From assembly GCA_035650355.1 (NCBI GenBank), contig DASRHT010000058.1, forward strand, positions 1 through 64,000: a stretch of 64,000 bases of DNA, given 5' to 3'. Source of the stretch: DASRHT01 sp035650355. GTDB lineage: Bacteria > Chloroflexota > Ktedonobacteria > Ktedonobacterales > Ktedonobacteraceae. The translations under genes were made by a program, and so were the position numbers. Of the stretch, positions 1-8,345 are shown piece after piece; positions within the stretch are counted from its first letter, which is position 1; each line of letters opens with the position of its first letter. The notes under the pieces are model-generated. The model worked only from the letters and a program-made list of their open reading frames with translations. It was not told the DNA's origin and made no database searches.

Positions 1-13
1 CTTAGGAGGATCG

Positions 14-883
14 ATGCGTATTCGCAAAGCTGTTTTGCCGATAGCGGGTCTGGGTACCCGTATGCTGCCAGCCACCAAAGTCGTACCCAAAGAACTGCTG
101 CCCATTGTCGATAAGCCAATCTTGCAATATATCGTGGAGGAGGCCGTTGCGGCAGGAATAGAGGAAATTATTTTTGTGACCAGTCGCAGCAAACGCGCTA
201 TCGAGGATCATTTTGATAGTTTTCCTGAACTGGAGCAAACGTTAGAGCAAAGGAAAAAGCTGAAGGAATTAGAAGGTCTGCGCAAGCTTCAGTCAATGGC
301 TACCTACGCGACTGTGCGACAGGTCGAGCCGCTGGGACTGGGGCACGCAGTCTTATGCGCGAAAAATCTGGTGGGAGACGAGCCGTTTGCAGTGTTGCTG
401 GGCGATGAATTTATGGCAAAAGAAACTCCATGCCTGCCTCGTCTGATGGAGGTGTATGAAAAATATAACGGCTCCGTCCTGACGCTTTTTAGTGTGTCAA
501 AGGATGAAGTTTCTTCTTATGGCATTGTGACCGTGAAAGAGCTTGCGCCCGAGGTGTTTCAAGTATCGAACCTGGTTGAGAAACCGTCGCCCGAAGAAGC
601 TCCTTCCGATCTGGCAATTGCCGGGCGTTATATCCTGACGCCAGATATTTTTGCACTGATCGAGAAAACCCCCAAAGGTCGCGGAGGGGAGATTCAACTC
701 ACGGACGCGATTGAGATGCAGGCTCAGGCCGGTCATTGCTACGGCATCCATTTTACCGGCAAACGCTACGATACGGGCACTCCTCTTGGCCTGCTCACCA
801 CCTCTATCGCCCATGCCCTCCAACGTCCCACTATCGCTCCCGCGCTGCGTAAATACATGAGCGAGGCGCTCAAAGAAGAATAG
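14..883 (+). CDS. galU: UTP--glucose-1-phosphate uridylyltransferase
   Basis: Makes UDP-glucose from UTP and glucose-1-phosphate in the cytoplasm, a precursor for cell-envelope sugars and exopolysaccharide. The 289-residue product has the family's usual length and opens with the nucleotide-binding signature (AVLPIAGLGTRMLPATK, residues 6-22) followed by the KELLPIVDKP segment. Later landmarks are VEPLGLGHAV (about residue 104), LLGDEF (about 128) and the sugar-binding region around VEKPSPEEAPSDLAIAGRY. The ATG at 14 has a TAGGAGG ribosome site at 3-9. Promoter and any upstream gene lie outside the window. The exopolysaccharide operon from 8.3 kb is an obvious consumer of the product, but the two are not co-transcribed. 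Confidence 0.95.
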   Translation: MRIRKAVLPIAGLGTRMLPATKVVPKELLPIVDKPILQYIVEEAVAAGIEEIIFVTSRSKRAIEDHFDSFPELEQTLEQRKKLKELEGLRKLQSMATYATVRQVEPLGLGHAVLCAKNLVGDEPFAVLLGDEFMAKETPCLPRLMEVYEKYNGSVLTLFSVSKDEVSSYGIVTVKELAPEVFQVSNLVEKPSPEEAPSDLAIAGRYILTPDIFALIEKTPKGRGGEIQLTDAIEMQAQAGHCYGIHFTGKRYDTGTPLGLLTTSIAHALQRPTIAPALRKYMSEALKEE

Positions 884-884
884 C

Positions 885-1048
885 CTGCGGGGACAACCGC
901 AAGGAATAGTCTCTACACCGACAATGTGACGGTAGGGGCAGTGCCTTGCGCCTGCCCTGCATGCTGGCAACGTGCCATCAGGGCAACCGCAAGGGATTGC
1001 CCCTACATTGACAACATGCCGTAGGGGCAGTGCCTTGCGCCTGCCCAC
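885..1048. repeat. GTAGGGGC-type intergenic repeat cluster
   Basis: Two direct copies of GTAGGGGCAGTGCCTTGCGC occur at 931-950 and 1021-1040. Between and before them are inverted copies containing GGGCAACCGCAAGG and ending in TTGCCCCTAC. The inverted arrangement could fold into hairpins between the convergent galU and lipoprotein genes. Related units occur at 33030-33060 and 33343-33440, so this is a dispersed chromosomal repeat. An antisense ORF spanning this region is a product of the repeats and was not accepted. Confidence 0.75.
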
Positions 1049-1051
1049 TAT

Positions 1052-1636
1052 TTATATGCTCGCGGTTGGGATGATGACCGTGCCATCTGTCCCGCAACCG
1101 GAGATACGTAGCTGGTTGTTGCTAATGACAACGCCGTTACAGGTGTAGTTCTTTGTCGTGCCTATCTGATGTGGGACAACGAAATTCTGTACCGCATCGC
1201 TAATAACGCAGTTGCTCCCTTGCTTCTCAATGGTGAATGTGCGCACGGTGGTGGTGTCAATACCGCCCACGCGATAGATGAGCGAGGCTGATTGGCATTG
1301 CTGATATGCTTTGATGAAGCAGTCAGCCGCCTTGGTCGAAAGCCCTGCATCTTCCAATGTTCCACGCGGGCTGAGATTGATCGAGCCACAATTTTGTCCA
1401 GTCGTTGAAGGCGTCGTTGAGGTTGAACCTGTGGTTGCTGTTGGAGTCGTCCCGGTGACGGTCCCTCCACTTCCTTGATTGGAACCACAGGCAGCCAGAC
1501 CGATCCCCAAAATGATAGCCAGCAGCACACAACTCACTGCAGACCGCCTGAGCGCAGCTAGACGCGAGAGCGGCATTGGCGGTCTGAATAGCAAGTTGCT
1601 GAAGAGAAAAAGTGACGGTGAAACTTTACGGCCCAT
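1052..1636 (-). CDS. putative lipoprotein of unknown function
   Basis: 194 residues. A hydrophobic stretch around residues 34-49 ends in a lipobox (LAAC, Cys about residue 50). It is followed by a low-complexity Gly/Ser/Thr linker and then a domain of about 110 residues with several cysteines. Export and lipid anchoring on the cell surface are therefore likely; the folded domain is not recognised. The ATG at 1636 has AAAGGAG at good spacing, whereas the internal ATG at 1576 has none, so the long start is preferred. That leaves an unusually long region before the hydrophobic core, and part of it (1539-1600) is encoded by a copy of an inverted-repeat element also found at 39129-39202. The element may have been captured into the signal-peptide coding region. 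Confidence 0.7.
   Translation of the reverse strand: MGRKVSPSLFLFSNLLFRPPMPLSRLAALRRSAVSCVLLAIILGIGLAACGSNQGSGGTVTGTTPTATTGSTSTTPSTTGQNCGSINLSPRGTLEDAGLSTKAADCFIKAYQQCQSASLIYRVGGIDTTTVRTFTIEKQGSNCVISDAVQNFVVPHQIGTTKNYTCNGVVISNNQLRISGCGTDGTVIIPTASI
1539..1600. repeat. structured inverted repeat, copy A
   Basis: The arms CAGACCGCC (1540-1548) and GGCGGTCTG (1578-1586) are perfectly complementary. They are flanked inside by TGAGCGCAGCTAG and outside by ATAGCAAG. Copy B at 39129-39202 has the same flanks, but its arms read CAGACGGCC and GGCCGTCTG, so the changed base pair is compensated. This copy lies inside the lipoprotein gene. Confidence 0.65.
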
Positions 1637-1820
1637 TGATTACTCCTTTCCTGGCGCGTGTTTCTACTAGAAAAGACGTACAGGACAGCCAAAAGTTCCC
1701 TGGCTTGTTTTTCGGGTGCGCACACGCTATAGTATGGCTGAACAGATTCCGCAATTTCGAGGCCGAAAAAGAACGCTCTAGAGAGATGTCGCTGGATTGC
1801 GACTTGAAGGAGAAATCACA

Positions 1821-2219
1821 TTGACACAGGTTATCCTTACATTGCATTCGTATAATGTCTATCTAGTCATAGCCGCCGCCACGATTGCTTTCGTATGGGG
1901 CTTCATCCTCTTTTTTACGAAGCGCACGATGAATCCATCCTGGCGCATATCCCTGATTGTGACGGCGGTGCTGGCCCTCATCCAGGGGCTGTTCGGTATC
2001 ATCATGGTCATTATGGGCCTGAAGCCTGGTACAGGTACCGGGATCTATTATTTACATTATGTCTATGGAGGAATAGCGGCGCTGGGTTTGCCCATCGCAG
2101 TGACTTATGCGACAAGCGGCAAAAATCCACGCCGAGACGTGCTGATCTTCAGTATCGCGGCTCTGATTGTAGCGGCTGTGGCGGTGCGAGCCTGGATGAC
2201 CGGTCCGGTTGTACATTAG
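1821..2219 (+). CDS. small four-helix membrane protein
   Basis: 132 residues with about four hydrophobic segments (near residues 8-28, 37-60, 70-92 and 102-122), so an integral membrane protein. No family recognised with confidence; the layout resembles small uncharacterised Chloroflexota membrane proteins. The reading frame is open from 1797, but a ribosome site AAGGAG (1807-1812) lies inside that extension and is correctly spaced for the TTG at 1821, so translation probably starts there with MTQVILTLHSYN. It ends 12 bases before the SbcD-like gene, so the two may be co-transcribed. Confidence 0.75.
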   Translation: MTQVILTLHSYNVYLVIAAATIAFVWGFILFFTKRTMNPSWRISLIVTAVLALIQGLFGIIMVIMGLKPGTGTGIYYLHYVYGGIAALGLPIAVTYATSGKNPRRDVLIFSIAALIVAAVAVRAWMTGPVVH

Positions 2220-2231
2220 TTTGGGGGAATC

Positions 2232-3566
2232 ATGCGAGCTTCTTTTATCCATATCGCCGATACGCACCTGGGTTACGAACAATATGGCGTACGTGAGCGT
2301 TTCAACGACTTCAGCCGCAGCTTCTGGGATATCACGGATGAAGCCATTGCCCGCAACATCGATTTTATGGTTATCGCGGGCGATTTATTTAATAAACGTG
2401 CTATCGATGCCCTGACGCTTATTCACGCCATTGAAGGATTAAAGAAGCTCAAAGAGCGTGATATTCCGGTGATCGCGATAGAGGGAAACCATGACCGCAG
2501 CTACTATCGCGATGGGGTGTCGTGGTTGCAATTTTTATGCCATCAAGGCTATTTAATTTTGCTTGCCCCGGTGATGCAGGATGGCGCACCCGTGCTTGAG
2601 CCGTGGCAGGAAGAGAATATGCAAGGGGCGTACGTCGATCTGATGCATGGCCGCTTGCGCGTTTACGGTCTGCCCTGGCAGGGAGCTGCGACGGCCCGCA
2701 GCCTTGAAGGATTGGCTCAGGCGTTAGCGGCTACAAGGTCCGAGGAAGAGCGCTGCGGCATCGAGTATCGGCTGGTCACGATGCATACGGGCGTGGATGG
2801 CATTGTGGGACGCATCCAGGGCTTGCCCACGATGGCTCAGTTTCAGCCGTTGCGCCAGCATATCGATTACCTGGCGCTGGGCCACGTCCATAAGCCCTAC
2901 GCCTTCGATGGCTGGATGTACAATCCAGGTTCAACCGAAACCTGTAGTGTGGAGGAGGTGCAGTGGGATGATCGCGGTTACTACTACGTCCAGATCGATA
3001 CCGAGGAGCCGGAGCGCGTTATCGATATCGCCAGGCACGAACGCGTTCATCATGCCGAGCATGTCAAGAGCAAGCGCCGCCCCTTTGTGCGCTACGACCT
3101 GCGCGTCGATGGCCTCAACGAGCCAGATGCCATATATGCCCGCCTCGAAGATTACTGCCGACGCGAGGGGGCGCATTATCAAGCCATAGATGCCGAGCCG
3201 GTTGTACAGGTGCAGCTCAATGGCAAAATGAGCTTTGATGCCGGTTCGCTGGATACCGCGCGGATGGAAGAGATGCTGCGCGATCATTTTCGGGCGTTAC
3301 ATGTGCGCGTCGATAACCATACCAGCGACCAGGACTACGTCCCCGACGATGGCGACATTGATGGACGCGACCGTGCGCTCTGGCAAGAACTGGAACGCCG
3401 CATTTTTGAAGAACTGGTCGGGCGCGATAATCGTTACCTGCCCGCTAAAGAGCAGTGGAGCTCGGTCCTGACCGAGCTCAAGCGCAAAGCCCTCGAACGC
3501 GACGATCCGGCGGAGATTGCCCAGTACTTGCGTGAGAGACGGGCCGCGCTATTAGAATCGTCTTAG
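2232..3566 (+). CDS. SbcD/Mre11-type DNA repair exonuclease
   Basis: 444 residues of the calcineurin-like metallophosphoesterase family used by SbcD/Mre11 nucleases to trim DNA ends and hairpins. Metal-binding motifs appear in order: HIADTHLG (residues 6-13), VIAGDLFN (about 47), IEGNHDRS (about 83), a MHTG site (about 184) and GHVHKP (about 217). The C-terminal part (about 270-444) would be the capping and partner-binding region. SbcD normally works with the SMC-like ATPase SbcC, usually the next gene; here the next gene is an unrelated SPW membrane protein, so the partner is missing or elsewhere. It follows a small membrane protein by 12 bases. Confidence 0.85.
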   Translation: MRASFIHIADTHLGYEQYGVRERFNDFSRSFWDITDEAIARNIDFMVIAGDLFNKRAIDALTLIHAIEGLKKLKERDIPVIAIEGNHDRSYYRDGVSWLQFLCHQGYLILLAPVMQDGAPVLEPWQEENMQGAYVDLMHGRLRVYGLPWQGAATARSLEGLAQALAATRSEEERCGIEYRLVTMHTGVDGIVGRIQGLPTMAQFQPLRQHIDYLALGHVHKPYAFDGWMYNPGSTETCSVEEVQWDDRGYYYVQIDTEEPERVIDIARHERVHHAEHVKSKRRPFVRYDLRVDGLNEPDAIYARLEDYCRREGAHYQAIDAEPVVQVQLNGKMSFDAGSLDTARMEEMLRDHFRALHVRVDNHTSDQDYVPDDGDIDGRDRALWQELERRIFEELVGRDNRYLPAKEQWSSVLTELKRKALERDDPAEIAQYLRERRAALLESS

Positions 3567-3746
3567 GCATGCCTCTATCCCCATAGCAAATCCATTGACA
3601 ATAACAATCTGGCGCTTCCTCATTCCTTACTGATCTTACCAATCTCTAACTTTTAAGGGGTAAGCTATCCTTATCAAGCACAAAAGGGTCATGATGAATC
3701 ATGAAACTTTTTGTCAGTCGAAAAGCAAAAGGAAGGAGATTGTCTC

Positions 3747-4127
3747 ATGTTAGGTAGAGAAGTTAGCGTAGTACGACCCTGGACCCGCTGGCAAGATTGG
3801 GTCAATGTCGTCGTCGGGATTATCCTCTTCATCTCGCCGTGGTATACAGCAACCTCGTGGAATAGTACCAGCTCCTGGAATGCCTGGATCTTAGGCGTGG
3901 TCATCTTTCTGGTAGCCTTATGGGCATTAGCCACACCCGGCTCTATGGTTCCTGAAGTGATTAACATCATCCTGGGCATCTGGGTTTTTATCTCCCCCTG
4001 GGTATTAGGGTTTGCTAATCTCTCAGGTGAAGCATGGTCGGCCTGGATTCTTGGCATAATCACTATTATATGCGCAGCCTGGTCTCTGTCTCAGTTGCGT
4101 ATGCCCAGTACGAGGGTGCCTGCTTGA
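3747..4127 (+). CDS. SPW-repeat membrane protein
   Basis: 126 residues built from two similar halves, each with a conserved Ser-Pro-Trp motif (FISPWYTATSW near residue 29 and FISPWVLGF near residue 85) followed by a W-x-x-W-I-L-G helix. This is the SPW repeat domain found in small bacterial integral membrane proteins of unknown role. Four transmembrane helices are likely. The ATG at 3747 is preferred over one at 3711 because GGAAGGAG (3731-3738) sits immediately upstream. A strong hairpin follows at 4148-4176. Confidence 0.85.
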   Translation: MLGREVSVVRPWTRWQDWVNVVVGIILFISPWYTATSWNSTSSWNAWILGVVIFLVALWALATPGSMVPEVINIILGIWVFISPWVLGFANLSGEAWSAWILGIITIICAAWSLSQLRMPSTRVPA

Positions 4128-4147
4128 TGAAGAAGTATAATCCTGTC

Positions 4148-4176
4148 GAAGAAAGAGCCTGTCAGGCTCTTTCTTC
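4148..4176. terminator. bidirectional hairpin terminator
   Basis: A perfect 14-bp inverted repeat (GAAGAAAGAGCCTG with its complement, one base between) lies between the convergent SPW gene and M20 amidohydrolase. T-rich sequence follows on the + strand, so it can serve both genes. Confidence 0.8.
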
Positions 4177-4212
4177 TTGTCTGGTATATGTTTTCTAAAG
4201 TGGCTTTTACGC

Positions 4213-5406
4213 TTATCCCAGGATCTCCAGTGCTGCACGCGTTAGCATCTCAACCCCAACCGGTAACGCATCCTCGTCAATATTGAAGCGGGGATGATGG
4301 TGTGGGAACTTCGCCCCCTTCTCAGGGTTGTGCGCGCCGACGATAAAGTAGCAGCCGGGAGCCGATTGCAAGAAATAGGCCATATCGTCGCTGCCGGTGG
4401 TCATTACTTCCTCGCCATCGTCCACCTTGTTCTCGCCCACCGTCGCAATGGCCGCCTTACGTACCAGTTCCGTCACCCTGGAGTCGTTAGTGCAGGGAGG
4501 GCAGCCGCCGGTCGCATCTATTTCGCACGAGCCGCCCATCGCGGTCGCGACGCCGTTGGCCACTTCCTGAATGCGCCGTAGCAGGAAGTCGCGATGCTCC
4601 GTAGTAAAGGCACGCATGGTTCCCTGCATTACCGCCGTTTCGGGAATGATATTGAAGGCCGTACCCGCATGAATGGTGCCGATAGTGATGACCGCCGGGC
4701 TGAACGGCGAAGTCTGGCGGCTGATCAATGTCTGTAACGCGGTCGTGATATAGGCGGCGATCACAATGGGGTCAATCGAGCCTTCTGGCATAGCTGCGTG
4801 TCCGCCTTTGCCCCTGATCGTGAGCGTAAACCTGTCCGCGCTGGCAAAAACGGTGCCGGAACGCACCCCGACGCGTCCAAGTTCGTAGTTACTGATCAGG
4901 TGCAGGCCAATGACGTGATCGACCCCCTTCATCGCTCCCTCATCAACCATCGGTTTAGCACCACCGACATTTTCCTCGGCGGGCTGAAAAATAAATTTGA
5001 TATTGCCTTTAAGGGCCGCTTTGCGTTTGCTCAAAATATCGGCAACAGCCAGCGCAATGGCGGTATGCCCATCGTGACCACAGGCGTGCATTTTTCCGTC
5101 AACTTGAGAGCGATATTCGATCTCATTGAGCTCATGAATTGGTAACGCGTCCATGTCAGCGCGAATCGCCACCGTTTTGGCGTTGCCCTCGCTCCCTTCA
5201 CCGCGCAGCAGACCTACCACTCCCGTTGTGGCGACATTTGTCTGTACTTCCAGTCCAAGAGCGCGCAGCCGCTGGGCTACGATACCAGAGGTGCGTATCT
5301 CTTCGAAGGCAAGCTCTGGATGCTCGTGGAAATCGCGGCGCGTCGCCACCAGATCAGGTACAAGTTCGTCAATGTCAGATTTCAAGCGGTCAGCAGGTAC
5401 AGACAT
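4213..5406 (-). CDS. M20 family metal-dependent amidohydrolase
   Basis: 397 residues, the usual size of M20D amidohydrolases that hydrolyse N-acyl amino acids (hippurate, IAA-amino acids and similar). Signatures are HEHPELAFEE near residue 27, ACGHDGHTA near 105 (metal-binding Cys/His), FQPAEENVGGA near 138, HLISN near 167, and a late HHHPRFNIDE (about 369). A dimerisation domain occupies about 190-300. No signal peptide, so cytoplasmic. The start was set at the ATG 5406 because AGGAGG precedes it; a 30-residue upstream extension has no ribosome site. The exact substrate cannot be read from the sequence. Confidence 0.9.
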   Translation of the reverse strand: MSVPADRLKSDIDELVPDLVATRRDFHEHPELAFEEIRTSGIVAQRLRALGLEVQTNVATTGVVGLLRGEGSEGNAKTVAIRADMDALPIHELNEIEYRSQVDGKMHACGHDGHTAIALAVADILSKRKAALKGNIKFIFQPAEENVGGAKPMVDEGAMKGVDHVIGLHLISNYELGRVGVRSGTVFASADRFTLTIRGKGGHAAMPEGSIDPIVIAAYITTALQTLISRQTSPFSPAVITIGTIHAGTAFNIIPETAVMQGTMRAFTTEHRDFLLRRIQEVANGVATAMGGSCEIDATGGCPPCTNDSRVTELVRKAAIATVGENKVDDGEEVMTTGSDDMAYFLQSAPGCYFIVGAHNPEKGAKFPHHHPRFNIDEDALPVGVEMLTRAALEILG

Positions 5407-5573
5407 AGCTCCTCCTAAATAAAAAGCAAGCCGGATGTGTTTCGAAATTATGAACGCAAGAATCGGATAGCTTCTATAGCCATCAGGTCTTATCATAGTA
5501 CCATAAATAAATACAGGTTTGCTGATAACAGCAGCAACTGTGGAGCTTTTGTTATATGCAAGGAGAGGGAACG

Positions 5574-6626
5574 ATGTACGAAGAACAATGCTGGCAGGCT
5601 GTTCTCAGCAGAGACGCTCGATCCGATGGCACGTTTGTTTACGCCGTGCGTTCCACCGGCATCTATTGCAATCCTTCCTGCCCATCCAGAAAACCACGCA
5701 GAGAGCAGGTTGCTTTCTTCGCGCTTCCGCAAGCGGCTGAGCAGGCCGGTTTCCGCCCCTGCCGACGTTGTAGCCCGCGCGAAACTGTTACCGGTGAGCC
5801 ACATGTTCTGCTGGTGCAACGCGCCTGCGCTTATATCGAAGAGCATTGCGAAGAAGCACTCTCGCTCACAACGCTGAGCGAGGCAATGAGTATGAGCCCG
5901 TTTCACTTGCAGCGCGTATTCAAGCGCATTACAGGCATTACCCCTTACCAGTATATCGAAACCTGCCGCTTGAAACGGCTCAAGGAGCGGCTGAAAGAAG
6001 GGGAAGCGGTGACCACGGCGATGTATGACGCGGGCTATGGCTCCAGCAGCCGCCTCTACGAGCGGGCCCGTTTAGGAATGACACCAACAACCTACCGCAA
6101 AGGAGGTCAGGGAATGAAAATTCACTATAGTATCACGAACAGCGCATTGGGTCGCTTACTGGTTGCAGCTACCGAGAAGGGGATCTGCTCCGTCTGCCTG
6201 GGCGATGCCGATGCTATCCTTGAAGCTGCATTGATAAGCGAGTATCCTGCTGCAACGATTGAATGCGATGATGGAGAGATGAGCGTGTGGATAGAGATGC
6301 TGGTACGTTATCTTGATGGGCAGCAGCCAGACCTGAATTTGCCGCTTGACGTGCAGGCCACTGCGTTCGAATGGCGTGTCTGGACAGCGCTTCAGGCCAT
6401 TCCATACGGGGAGACGCGCTCGTATAGCGAAATTGCTCAAGCTATTGGCAATCCCAAAGGGGTTCGGGCCGTAGCCAACGCCTGTGCCAGTAATCCGGTT
6501 GCTTTGATCGTACCTTGCCATCGTGTGGTGCGCAACAATGGCGATATCGGCGGTTATCGCTGGGGCATAGAACGCAAGCAGAGCCTCTTGCGTCAAGAGC
6601 AGGGGAGCCAAGTTACGCCAGGATAA
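5574..6626 (+). CDS. ada: bifunctional alkyl-DNA repair protein and regulator Ada
   Basis: 350 residues with the complete Ada architecture. Residues 1-75 form the Ada zinc domain with four cysteines (YCNPSCPS and CRRC) that accepts methyl groups from phosphotriesters. Residues about 85-175 are an AraC-type helix-turn-helix pair. Residues about 180-350 are the O6-methylguanine methyltransferase with the suicide cysteine motif PCHRVV and a following GGYRWG. In the family, methylation of the N-terminal cysteine turns the protein into an activator of the adaptive response. The start is the ATG at 5574; AAGGAG at 5559-5564 lies inside a six-codon upstream extension. No alkB or alkA neighbour is present. 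Confidence 0.95.
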   Translation: MYEEQCWQAVLSRDARSDGTFVYAVRSTGIYCNPSCPSRKPRREQVAFFALPQAAEQAGFRPCRRCSPRETVTGEPHVLLVQRACAYIEEHCEEALSLTTLSEAMSMSPFHLQRVFKRITGITPYQYIETCRLKRLKERLKEGEAVTTAMYDAGYGSSSRLYERARLGMTPTTYRKGGQGMKIHYSITNSALGRLLVAATEKGICSVCLGDADAILEAALISEYPAATIECDDGEMSVWIEMLVRYLDGQQPDLNLPLDVQATAFEWRVWTALQAIPYGETRSYSEIAQAIGNPKGVRAVANACASNPVALIVPCHRVVRNNGDIGGYRWGIERKQSLLRQEQGSQVTPG

Positions 6627-6712
6627 CCATCATTTTGACCGGTGTGGGCCTCGTCTCGCTGGTGCGCGGGGGAAGTAAGGGATAGTGGACGGATCAGCGT
6701 TTGAACAATAAA

Positions 6713-6742
6713 TGGAGGGCGACAGCGAGCTGTCGCCCTCCA
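6713..6742. terminator. hairpin between convergent genes
   Basis: A perfect 13-bp stem (TGGAGGGCGACAG with its complement, loop CGAG) lies between ada and the YtxH gene. The minus-strand side is followed by TTTATTGTT, consistent with a terminator for the minus-strand gene. Confidence 0.65.
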
Positions 6743-6758
6743 CCCACGTCTGTCAATC

Positions 6759-7010
6759 TTACAGATCGCCAGATTTTGCCCTGGTATAGCGATCAGACAA
6801 TTCATCTTTAGTGCGGTTATACAAATCGCGCCCCTGTATCATTGCCTCGTTAGCGCGAGCGCGAATTTCGTCACTAAAGTTGCCTGAACGGAGTAAAATA
6901 CCCTGTTCCGCCAGTTGCGCCCGTGTCGCTTCGCCCGTCTGTGGGGCGAAAAGCAGCCCGATAAGGACGCCCAGACCGAGTCCTAGCAATAAACCTGTAA
7001 AAAACTTCAT
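6759..7010 (-). CDS. YtxH domain small membrane-associated protein
   Basis: 83 residues. The N-terminus MKFFTGLLLGLGLGVLIGLL is a single Gly-rich transmembrane helix followed by FAPQTGEATR, the hallmark of YtxH/DUF4870-unrelated stress-associated small proteins (YtxH-like, PF12732 type). The rest is a charged helix. The ATG at 7010 has a GAGAGGGG site. Function in this organism unknown; homologues are often general-stress proteins. Confidence 0.8.
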   Translation of the reverse strand: MKFFTGLLLGLGLGVLIGLLFAPQTGEATRAQLAEQGILLRSGNFSDEIRARANEAMIQGRDLYNRTKDELSDRYTRAKSGDL

Positions 7011-7142
7011 CGCTTTCCCCTCTCTTTCCTCAAGGTGATGGTATAAAAGAGATATATGACATACAACACGAATGACCGGAAGCCCCTCCGGTCAAGAATT
7101 GCATCATATAATAACAATCCATCAATGTCTACTATGCCCGCG

Positions 7143-7535
7143 CTAACCGGATTTAGCCAGCAATTCTTCGACCTTATCCAGCAAGACATCCAGTTCAAAG
7201 GGCTTGCGCAGCAGATAGACTCCTTCGTACGTCTCGGGGCTTTCTTCTATCAGCCTGGAAACCTCTTCTGCCTCAAGCACAGCCGCGGTGTAGACAATAA
7301 CAGGAATATCAGCAGTTACTGTATCAGCTTTTAACTGCTTGAGAATCTCCTGGCCGGACATATCGCCCAGCTTCAGATCAAGAATGAGCAGGTCCGGCAA
7401 TAAACTTTTCACACGGGCGAAGGCATCTTTCCCTTCCTGCCAGATAGAAACCAGGTACTGCTCATCTTCCAGAACTCGACGCATCAAATGCAATAGTTCA
7501 TTTCTATCGTCAACGACTAGTATCCGTTTTGTCAC
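7143..7535 (-). CDS. single-domain response regulator
   Basis: 130 residues consisting only of a receiver domain: acidic pocket VVDD (residues 6-9), phospho-acceptor Asp in LLILDLKLGD (about residue 55), the Thr switch in VYTAA (about 84) and the conserved Lys in LLRKPF (about 112). No DNA-binding or enzymatic output domain, so it probably acts by protein contact or as a phosphate sink. GTG start at 7535 with a weak ribosome site. No histidine kinase is adjacent. Confidence 0.9.
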   Translation of the reverse strand: MTKRILVVDDRNELLHLMRRVLEDEQYLVSIWQEGKDAFARVKSLLPDLLILDLKLGDMSGQEILKQLKADTVTADIPVIVYTAAVLEAEEVSRLIEESPETYEGVYLLRKPFELDVLLDKVEELLAKSG

Positions 7536-7840
7536 GTCTCATCGGTGTCATGCCTCACATCAGTACCGTGTAAGAACACACCGCCTCCTAATTGTCCCTT
7601 ACGTTGCCGGTAATCAAAAAAAGACCCTTGAGTGATCGATCTGGTTCTTATGTGCAAATGCTTCCGCTTATGATAGCTATTACGATTCACCGCTCCGTTT
7701 AGTATACAACAGTCAGCTTTCCCTGAATGCGCCTATACAACGAAAACGGCTGGCCCTGCCTCCCTGGCTATGGAAACAGCAGAGTCCCCTTCAGCGTTCA
7801 ATGCGATAAAGATGGGCAGTTAGTCAGCCTAATATGTAGG
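7536..7840. other. gene-free spacer
   Basis: Upstream region of the response regulator and downstream side of tRNA-Lys. I see no ORF with a ribosome site, no repeat and no strong hairpin. Confidence 0.5.
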
Positions 7841-7915
7841 TGGTGAGGGCGGAGGGGATCGAACCCTCGGCCCAGCGATTAAAAGTCGCTTGCTCTACCT
7901 CTGAGCTACGCCCTC
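7841..7915 (-). tRNA. tRNA-Lys (UUU anticodon)
   Basis: Cloverleaf on the minus strand: acceptor GAGGGCG/CGCCCTC, D-arm GTAGCTCAGAGG, anticodon loop CTTTTAA closed by AGCGA/TCGCT, and T-arm GGTTCGATCC. The 3' ACCA is encoded (7841-7844). Confidence 0.95.
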
Positions 7916-7934
7916 ATCATGATTGACCGTAGCC

Positions 7935-7963
7935 ATTGTAGCGTATTTTGCGGGATCGCGCAA
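7935..7963 (-). promoter_or_regulatory. promoter of tRNA-Lys
   Basis: On the minus strand a -35 box TTGCGC (7958-7963) and -10 box TACAAT (7935-7940) are separated by 17 bases and point at the tRNA 5' end about 20 bases downstream. Confidence 0.65.
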
Positions 7964-7969
7964 GTAGGA

Positions 7970-8345
7970 AAAGAGAGATTTTCTGCCCCTCTGCGAATTT
8001 TTAACAAATTCTCGTTTCGCCCCGTTCTTTTTGTCCCAGACCAGGACCAGGCATTATGAAAAATTGTTTATCCTGTCAGGAGAAAACATAAATATTAGTT
8101 CATAATCTCACGCGGGTGGTGCGAAAAAATCAATTTATATAAAACAATATTACGATAAATACATGTGGTAATATCTGTAGAACTTTACGCGTACCAAGAG
8201 TTATATTTCGATATATTGCGCGTTATAAACCATAGGGAACAGAAACGGGCCTCGTTTTAAGCTGGGGAATAGCCGCTTAATTAGGTGGTTGAAGTATCGT
8301 TGGGATGGCATAAATACATGCGGTTTGTATGGTTGGAAGGGTATT
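7970..8345. other. long AT-rich leader upstream of the exopolysaccharide operon
   Basis: About 375 bases without a credible ORF, visibly more AT-rich than its surroundings. It presumably holds the promoter and a long untranslated leader for the operon beginning at 8346. I could not match it to a known riboswitch class by eye. Confidence 0.4.

Noticed and set aside
497..1048. Long antisense ORF across galU and the repeat cluster
   Set aside because: It overlaps an intact galU and is rich in translated repeat sequence; no ribosome site and no recognisable domain.
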